Source: an uncultured Solobacterium sp. | Lineage (GTDB): Bacteria > Bacillota_I > Bacilli_A > Erysipelotrichales > Erysipelotrichaceae | Direction: 5' to 3' | Assembly: GCA_900546285.1 (NCBI GenBank) | Contig: URCJ01000054.1 | Coordinates: 1 to 9,368 of the forward strand | Length of the DNA: 9,368 nucleotides | In this document: one piece after another, positions 1-4,027 of the stretch | Layout of the letters: every line of letters begins with the position of its first letter | Numbering within the stretch: the stretch's first letter is position 1 | Program-made: the position numbers and the translations under genes | The notes under the pieces: generated by a model | Databases searched by the model: none | The model's input: the letters and a program-made list of their open reading frames with translations, nothing else | Told to the model about the DNA's origin: nothing

Positions 1-44
1 TCAACCACTTTTTTTATGTCAAATTTCGTATTTAATTTTTACAC
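1..44 (-). pseudogene. Possible start of a leftward gene with a stop at codon 2, cut by the window edge
   Basis: Reading leftward, a perfect AGGAGG (complement of 50-55) sits five bases before a GTG at 44-42. The next codon is TAA, and the same frame then stays open to the edge, reading roughly KLNTKFDIKKVV. A single T-to-A difference would turn TAA into AAA and give a normal start. A TATAAT hexamer on the same strand lies at 73-68, without a clear -35. This may be a gene killed at codon 2, a gene using a start outside the window, or a chance ribosome-site match. Too little is visible to name a product, and confidence is low. Confidence 0.25.
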
Positions 45-88
45 TTTGGCCTCCTATTAATAGAATAATTATACTATTTTAAGTTTAA

Positions 89-1135
89 TCAAACGCCAAT
101 ATATCGTGTAGATCTTCCTGATCCAATACGTCTTATAGAACCGGTCTTAACCATATCTCTTAGGACGGCTTCAACAGTTGTAGGACTAACATCAGGTAGG
201 ATCTTACAAATCTCAGCTTTTGATAGTGGGGTTAGACTGTTTAAAACGGTTGCTTCTACACGAGCTTTCTTTGTAATCTTTTTACCGTGCACTATTGCGA
301 ATCTCTTATCAAGTTCTTTGTAGCACATATATAGAGTAGAAAGGAAATTTTCAATAAAAGGGAAATAATTGTTTTCGTTTCTATCCCATCCAATAGAAGA
401 TTGTTGCAAAGAATCATAATAATAAGACTTAAAGTTATTTATTTGTTCCTCAAAAGATACATATTTACCAGCATCGTAACCATTTTTATATAACAATAAC
501 AGTGACAATAAGCGAGACATTCTTCCATTTCCATCTCTAAATGGATGGATACAAAGGAAGTCTAGAATAACACAAGGTATTAAAAGAAGCTGATTAATAT
601 TCGCATCGCTTCTAGCAGCCATATAGGCAAGCTCTAACTGTTCCATTGCCTTAGAGGTTTCACTTGCTGGTATAGGACGAAAACGTACACGACGATTACC
701 ATTGCCATCAATTTCTAGAATCACATTATCATCTGTTTTATATTTACCACCATATTCATAACCTGCATAATTCATCATCATTTTATGTAAGCGAAGAATA
801 TCATTTTGTCTAAAATCGATATTTTGGTATTCTAAATGTATATTGTTAAGTGCATCTCTGTATCCAGCAATCTCTGCTTCATTATGGTTTAGTGGAGCAC
901 TATTTTGATTAACGATTTCTACAATACGCTCATCACTAGTAACAATACCTTCTATGGCATTGGAACTTTTAATAGATTGTATCTTTGCGACAGCCTCCAA
1001 CTTTGTAAAAATTTGTGTGTAGTCACCTTTGCGCATATTAGCTATAGTTTTTAACTCGGTAATACCAGAAACAAGACTAACTAAGCTTGTAGGTAGCATG
1101 CCATTATTTAAAAAGGAATAATCAAATTTTCTCAT
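89..1135 (-). CDS. Fic family protein (class II, predicted protein AMPylator) with C-terminal winged helix
   Basis: Fic enzymes usually transfer AMP from ATP to a hydroxyl side chain of a target protein; the target here is unknown. From the start I chose, the protein has 348 residues. The N-terminal region carries the inhibitory helix motif (S/T)xxxE(G/N) as S58-x3-E62-G63, which in class II Fic proteins blocks productive ATP binding. The core motif HPFRDGNGRMSR lies at 197-208 and is intact: catalytic H197, acidic D201, N203, R205 and R208. Residues ~285-348 look like a winged helix (LSKAEICKILPDVS...TTVEAVLRDMVKTGSIRRIG...), a common C-terminus in this subfamily. An in-frame ATG seven codons upstream (1156) is unlikely: it has no ribosome site and overlaps the predicted transcription start, while the ATG at 1135 has AGGTG six bases ahead. 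The gene stands alone, with an apparent operator over its promoter; the winged helix could be the self-regulating part (inference). No clear terminator follows it. Confidence 0.93.
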   Translation of the reverse strand: MRKFDYSFLNNGMLPTSLVSLVSGITELKTIANMRKGDYTQIFTKLEAVAKIQSIKSSNAIEGIVTSDERIVEIVNQNSAPLNHNEAEIAGYRDALNNIHLEYQNIDFRQNDILRLHKMMMNYAGYEYGGKYKTDDNVILEIDGNGNRRVRFRPIPASETSKAMEQLELAYMAARSDANINQLLLIPCVILDFLCIHPFRDGNGRMSRLLSLLLLYKNGYDAGKYVSFEEQINNFKSYYYDSLQQSSIGWDRNENNYFPFIENFLSTLYMCYKELDKRFAIVHGKKITKKARVEATVLNSLTPLSKAEICKILPDVSPTTVEAVLRDMVKTGSIRRIGSGRSTRYIGV

Positions 1136-1147
1136 ATAGCACCTGTC

Positions 1148-1183
1148 TTTCTGCATATAATTATAGCATTTTATATGCAGAAA
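1148..1183. promoter_or_regulatory. Inverted-repeat operator enclosing the Fic -10 box
   Basis: TTTCTGCATATAA (1148-1160) and its exact reverse complement TTATATGCAGAAA (1171-1183) are 13-bp arms separated by 10 bases. The -10 box lies between the arms, so a bound dimer would exclude RNA polymerase. Arm centres are about 23 bp apart, close to two helical turns. Related half-sites follow at 1202-1215, 1227-1238 and 1247-1259. The binding protein is not shown by the sequence; the Fic winged helix is the nearest candidate. Confidence 0.6.
1160..1168 (-). promoter_or_regulatory. Extended -10 promoter of the Fic gene
   Basis: On the minus strand the sequence TGCTATAAT forms a perfect extended -10 element (TGn plus TATAAT). 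No good -35 hexamer is found 16-18 bases upstream, as expected for an extended -10 promoter. Transcription should begin near 1153, giving a leader of under 20 bases that contains the AGGTG ribosome site. This placement is the main argument for the start codon at 1135 rather than 1156. Confidence 0.65.
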
Positions 1184-1188
1184 AATGA

Positions 1189-1262
1189 CTTATGAGGTAC
1201 ATTATATGCATATAAAACCATCAAAGTATATGCAGAAAGAAGAATGATATGTGCAGTAAAAG
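1189..1262 (+). repeat. Direct repeat, copy 1 (left of the ATPase gene)
   Basis: These ~74 bases recur at 2983-3057 in the same orientation with about 10 substitutions and one inserted A, by hand alignment (roughly 85% identity). The best-conserved part is TGCATATAAAACCATCAAA at 1207-1225. Nearly all differences are transitions. The copies flank the ATPase gene and its control region. Similarity ends sharply at 1262, just before the hairpin at 1266-1296. Confidence 0.85.
1202..1215. promoter_or_regulatory. Further palindromic copy of the Fic operator motif
   Basis: TTATATGCATATAA is a perfect 14-bp palindrome built from the same ATATGCA core as the operator at 1148-1183. It is followed in direct orientation by TATATGCAGAAA (1227-1238) and ATATGTGCAGTAAA (1247-1260). 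The spacings (about 20-25 bp) would put several copies on one face of the helix. It could act as an upstream auxiliary site. The same stretch also belongs to a longer direct repeat, so part of the similarity may be duplication rather than selection. Confidence 0.4.
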
Positions 1263-1265
1263 ATA

Positions 1266-1296
1266 TTAGCAATACACTCAATAAGTGTATTGCTAA
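1266..1296 (-). terminator. Hairpin terminator behind the ATPase gene
   Basis: TTAGCAATACACT (1266-1278) pairs perfectly with AGTGTATTGCTAA (1284-1296) around a five-base loop. It begins 17 bases after the ATPase stop codon. Read leftward it is followed by TATCTTTTAC, a short imperfect U-run, so termination may be only partly efficient. No U-run follows in the rightward direction. Confidence 0.6.
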
Positions 1297-1312
1297 GTTC
1301 ATCAATTGCTAG

Positions 1313-2734
1313 TTATAACTCAAATAAATCTTCCATACTTACAACATAATTAATAATTGATGAATAAGTATTTTCAACAAGACCATAGGTTGTAATCAAA
1401 GTTGGCATAATGGCGTATTTTGTCTTTGAAGCTTTAATGAAATCATTAATCTTGTTTTTGATTTTTAAATCTGTTTCTTTACCAATTACATATTGAGAAT
1501 TAGAATACTTTATCTCACATAAATTGATTACTTGATCTTTTCTTACAATCAACATATCAATTTGAGATCCAATAAGACCCTTATCTAAATCAGCATTTAT
1601 TTTCCAGGAATATACTTCAGTAAGCACTGAAGCGATGCCTAGTTTCTTTTTAATTTGTTTGATATGAGAAAAACATAATCTTTCAAAAGCTAAACCCATC
1701 CAAGTATTAATCTTTGGTGTATTTATTTGATTAGCCCAAAAGTGTTCATCACTTGGATAGTTCTTTAAAAAATGATGATAAAAAAGAGTATACGGATCTA
1801 TTAATTGATAAAGCGCATTCTTCTTTTTATTTCCTAGGGTATTATATTTTCTAATAAAACCGCAAACTTCAAGTTCCTCTAATTTATTAGATAAAGAACC
1901 TGTATTCCCAATATTTGTTTCCTTAATTATCTCATCTCTTGTAAGCCCTATTTTCTTGTTTGCCAAAGCTTCTATGATTTTTAAATAGCTTTTTGGGTTT
2001 CTAAATATGGATGCATATAAATATTGATATTCATCTTTTAAGGGTGCATCTTTCTTGAATAACATATTATCTATATTTTGCACCAAACTATATTCTTTTT
2101 TAATAAAATCCCAATAATAAGGAATACCACCAAATATCATATAAAACTGTAATATCTGTTCCTTGTTTAGGCATAAATTATTTTTAGAAACATAATTCAA
2201 ACATTCATTTAATTCAAATGGTTCTAGATGGATTTGTTCTGTTAGTCTATTGTACAAGCCACCTTTATTGTGAATTACTTTTGACAAAATCCAAGATGTA
2301 GCTGAGGCACAAACAATCAAAACAACATCTTTTCTTGCAGATGCAAAACCATTCCAAAAGCTCTCTAGCGCCATCATCAAATCGCTTCTAGCTGTATCCA
2401 TCCATGATAGTTCATCTAAAAAAATTATTTTCTTTTTTTCTGTTGATTGTTTAATTAAATCTTTTAGATAATCAAATGCCTCAAGCCAATTTTTAGGCTG
2501 TCTTTTAATTTTTAACCCAGCATCTTTTAGGGAAGAGAAAAATGCATATAGTTGTTCTTTTGTGTTACCGTTTGATAAACCAGCATGAGAAAAGGTAAAA
2601 GAATAGTTATATGCTTCTCTAACTAGATATGTTTTGCCAATTCTTCTTCTACCATATATCGCAATAAAATGAGACTTATCATCTAAAGCTGCTTTATTTA
2701 AGATTTCTAGTTCTTTTTGTCTTCCTACTAGCAT
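1313..2734 (-). CDS. AAA ATPase with C-terminal DUF234 (PD-(D/E)xK-like) domain
   Basis: This is a 473-residue protein of the ATPase_2/DUF234 family, common in gut bacteria and archaea and of unproven role (mobile-element or defence functions have been suggested). The N-terminal MLVGRQKELEIL is typical. Walker A is GRRRIGKT at 28-35 and Walker B is IIFLDE at 103-108. A sensor-like stretch VLIVCASATSW lies at 138-148, and GGLYNRL at 158-164 probably supplies the arginine finger. The family motif GGIPYYW is at 202-208. A winged-helix segment spans about 240-300. The DUF234 part (~310-473) shows E351 in a helix, then D393 and E407-x-K409 (QIDMLIV...LCEIKYS), the pattern of PD-(D/E)xK nucleases, so a metal site may be intact (inference). 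The start is firm: AGGAGG (2745-2740) lies five bases upstream. It has its own twin-palindrome control region and a 3' hairpin, so it is a single-gene unit. It looks more AT-rich and AAA/AAT-heavy than the operon to its right, consistent with transfer. Confidence 0.93.
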   Translation of the reverse strand: MLVGRQKELEILNKAALDDKSHFIAIYGRRRIGKTYLVREAYNYSFTFSHAGLSNGNTKEQLYAFFSSLKDAGLKIKRQPKNWLEAFDYLKDLIKQSTEKKKIIFLDELSWMDTARSDLMMALESFWNGFASARKDVVLIVCASATSWILSKVIHNKGGLYNRLTEQIHLEPFELNECLNYVSKNNLCLNKEQILQFYMIFGGIPYYWDFIKKEYSLVQNIDNMLFKKDAPLKDEYQYLYASIFRNPKSYLKIIEALANKKIGLTRDEIIKETNIGNTGSLSNKLEELEVCGFIRKYNTLGNKKKNALYQLIDPYTLFYHHFLKNYPSDEHFWANQINTPKINTWMGLAFERLCFSHIKQIKKKLGIASVLTEVYSWKINADLDKGLIGSQIDMLIVRKDQVINLCEIKYSNSQYVIGKETDLKIKNKINDFIKASKTKYAIMPTLITTYGLVENTYSSIINYVVSMEDLFEL

Positions 2735-2744
2735 GATATCCTCC

Positions 2745-2793
2745 TTATAATTTACTTAATGTCTATTTTTTTATTAGATTAAGTAAATTATAA
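2745..2793. promoter_or_regulatory. Palindrome unit 1 upstream of the ATPase gene (operator or RNA hairpin)
   Basis: TTATAATTTACTTAAT (2745-2760) and ATTAAGTAAATTATAA (2778-2793) are perfect 16-bp arms around 17 bases. The near arm touches the AGGAGG ribosome site at 2745-2740. On the minus strand a perfect TATAAT -10 hexamer lies in the far arm (2792-2787), with no convincing -35. If that is the promoter, transcription starts inside the far arm and no full RNA stem can form, which favours a DNA operator. If transcription starts further upstream, the stem would abut the ribosome site. Confidence 0.6.
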
Positions 2794-2827
2794 CGCATAT
2801 ATTTATTAAAATAGGTTAAAAACATCA

Positions 2828-2876
2828 TTATATTTTACTTAATCTTACTTTTTTTCATAGATTAAGTAAAATATAA
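2828..2876. promoter_or_regulatory. Palindrome unit 2 upstream of the ATPase gene
   Basis: TTATATTTTACTTAATC (2828-2844) and GATTAAGTAAAATATAA (2860-2876) are perfect 17-bp arms around 15 bases. It is a near-copy of unit 1: the right halves with flank (TAGATTAAGTAAA.TATAACGC) differ at one base in 22. Unit centres are 83 bp apart, about eight helical turns. The sole sequence difference in the arms is matched on the opposite arm, so pairing has been kept. Confidence 0.6.
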
Positions 2877-2880
2877 CGCT

Positions 2881-3058
2881 ATTTATCTTATCAGTATCAA
2901 TAATGAAGCTAGTACCATCACTTATACTGCTGAGCTTTCTATTGATTTAACAAATGTATGACATGGATTGATGCTAAATCAGCTTATAAGATATATTATC
3001 TGCATATAAAACCATCAAAATATATGCAAAAAAAAAGAACAGTATGTGCAGTAAAAGT
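2881..3058 (+). other. Gap between ATPase control region and pyrR: possible gene debris
   Basis: No intact gene is present here. The stretch 2881-2961 is open in one frame (…INNEASTITYTAELSIDL…) and ends in TGA. A second frame, open from 2946 to 3061, reads MTWIDAKSAYK then IYYLHIKPSKYMQKK and continues to a TGA at 3060-3062. Base composition at 2905-2945 is less AT-rich than the surroundings and looks more coding than intergenic. This would fit the frameshifted tail of a lost gene, but I recognise no family and chance is possible. The right part is copy 2 of the direct repeat. Confidence 0.3.
2983..3057 (+). repeat. Direct repeat, copy 2 (right of the ATPase gene)
   Basis: This copy matches 1189-1262 at a constant offset of 1794 (1795 after one extra A near 3036). 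It keeps the motifs TTATCTGCATATAA (2996-3009), TATATGCAAAAA (3021-3032) and GTATGTGCAGTAAA (3042-3055), weakened relative to copy 1. The high-symmetry operator found left of copy 1 is missing here. Similarity ends at about 3057. Confidence 0.85.
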
Positions 3059-3109
3059 ATGAAAAAACTAGCCCAATACGCAAAAGAATATTATGATAAT
3101 AATGTCTAA
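3059..3109 (+). other. Open frame of 16 codons ahead of pyrR, possible gene fragment
   Basis: ATG to TAA encodes MKKLAQYAKEYYDNNV. It starts just where the direct repeat ends. No good ribosome site precedes it. The composition looks like the N-terminus of a real protein more than random AT-rich sequence, so it may be a truncated start or a leader peptide. It is followed by a small GTCTAA-AA-TTAGAC hairpin (3104-3117). No function can be assigned. Confidence 0.2.
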
Positions 3110-3147
3110 AATTAGACAAAATGATATGATTGATACAGAGGTTTATT

Positions 3148-3687
3148 ATGGCAAATAGTGTACAGTTATTAGATGAAATAGCTATGAATAGAGCATTAAC
3201 AAGAATTTCTTTTGAAATTACTGAAAAGGCAGACGACATCAACGATCTTGTTTTAATTGGCATTAAGACAAGAGGTGTTCCAATGGCGAATAGAATAGTA
3301 GAAAAGATTAATGAACACAATAACATCAATGTTCCTGTGGCAAATCTAGATATTACTTTCTATCGTGATGACTTATCTAAGTTATCAGACATGCCAAAGG
3401 TAAATAATGTCCTTCCTAATATTGATGTTACTGATAAGGAAGTAGTCATTGTGGATGATGTCATTTATACAGGAAGAACTACAAGAGCTGCGATTGAGGC
3501 TATCTTTAAAATGGGAAGACCTAAAAAAATATCTTTGGCTGTTCTTGTTGATAGAGGACATAGAGAAATTCCTATTAAAGCCGATTATGTTGGTAAGAAT
3601 GTGCCTACAAGCCGTAGTGAAAATGTTAAGTGTAAGTTTATGGAAACTGATGGAGTAAATGAAGTAACACTTCTAAAAAAGGATTAA
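3148..3687 (+). CDS. pyrR: Bifunctional pyr regulator / uracil phosphoribosyltransferase PyrR
   Basis: PyrR binds pyr mRNA when UMP/UTP is high and promotes early termination of pyrimidine genes; it also has some uracil phosphoribosyltransferase activity (UMP from uracil and PRPP). The protein has 179 residues, normal for the family. The PRPP-binding loop VVIVDDVIYTGRT is at 99-111. Other family blocks are GIKTRGVPMA (38-47), LDITFYRDDLS (67-77), LVDRGHREIPI (133-143) and GKNVPTSRSE (149-158). The ATG at 3148 is preferred over an in-frame TTG at 3130 because AGAGG (3137-3141) lies six bases ahead. It heads a run of close-packed genes with no pyr biosynthetic gene in view, and I see no PyrR-binding anti-antiterminator structure in its own leader, so it presumably acts on transcripts elsewhere. 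No consensus promoter is clear; an extended -10 (TGATATGAT, 3122-3130) is the best candidate. Confidence 0.95.
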   Translation: MANSVQLLDEIAMNRALTRISFEITEKADDINDLVLIGIKTRGVPMANRIVEKINEHNNINVPVANLDITFYRDDLSKLSDMPKVNNVLPNIDVTDKEVVIVDDVIYTGRTTRAAIEAIFKMGRPKKISLAVLVDRGHREIPIKADYVGKNVPTSRSENVKCKFMETDGVNEVTLLKKD

Positions 3688-3691
3688 ATAT

Positions 3692-4027
3692 ATGGAAAAT
3701 ACTTTAAAGAGTTTGGGTTTGGATGTTGATCTTATTAAGAGTAAATATCCTGATTTTGATGAATACATGAATATCGTTAAGTTTTATCTTAAGGATGAGT
3801 TTTTTGAAGAAATTGGAACTTTTCTTGAAAACGAAGACTATGCTTTAGCGAAGGATGCCTGCAAGGGCTTGTTTATCTTAGCTCAAGATCTTTGTCTATA
3901 TCCTTTATATATTACCTTAATGGAAGTATATGAGGACTTGTGTGAAGAAGAGTATAAGGATGTTATTAAACATTATGATGAAATGAAACTTGTATATGAC
4001 AGGTTTGCGGGTGCTATAAATGTTTGA
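3692..4027 (+). CDS. Small acidic helical protein, HPt-like but lacking the phospho-accepting histidine
   Basis: This 111-residue acidic, all-helical protein has no signal or membrane segment. Residues ~30-85 follow the layout of a histidine phosphotransfer (HPt) domain: a first helix (FYLKDEFFEEIGTFLENED), then ALAKDACKGLFILAQDL and a closing helix ending in ...EVYEDL. In true HPt domains the central motif is HxLKG; here it is DACKG, with Asp55 where the histidine should be and K58-G59 kept. It is therefore unlikely to relay phosphate, and may be a fold used for binding. Ribosome site AAGGA at 3679-3683 is eight bases before the start. It begins four bases after pyrR and overlaps mnmG by eight bases, so it is co-translated with them. 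Assignment to the HPt fold is by pattern only; it could be an unrelated helical bundle. Confidence 0.85.
   Translation: MENTLKSLGLDVDLIKSKYPDFDEYMNIVKFYLKDEFFEEIGTFLENEDYALAKDACKGLFILAQDLCLYPLYITLMEVYEDLCEEEYKDVIKHYDEMKLVYDRFAGAINV

Noticed and set aside
1148..1260. Repeated ATATGCAG motifs as a CRISPR array
   Set aside because: Units are 10-14 bases, irregularly spaced and in both orientations, with no true spacers and no cas genes. They fit operator sites or part of a direct repeat better.
1189..3057. Insertion sequence or transposon bounded by the direct repeats
   Set aside because: There is no transposase or recombinase gene, no terminal inverted repeats at the repeat edges, and 75 bp is too long for a target-site duplication.
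3057..3147. PyrR-dependent attenuator or other riboswitch ahead of pyrR
   Set aside because: Only a 6-bp hairpin (3104-3117) is present; there is no terminator with U-run and no competing antiterminator.
3015..3329. Minus-strand open frame opposite pyrR
   Set aside because: It lies across the pyrR start and leader, has no ribosome site and no recognisable domain; it is a shadow of pyrR.
3449..3658. Alternative-frame reading inside pyrR
   Set aside because: It is fully inside a conserved gene, in another frame and without a ribosome site.
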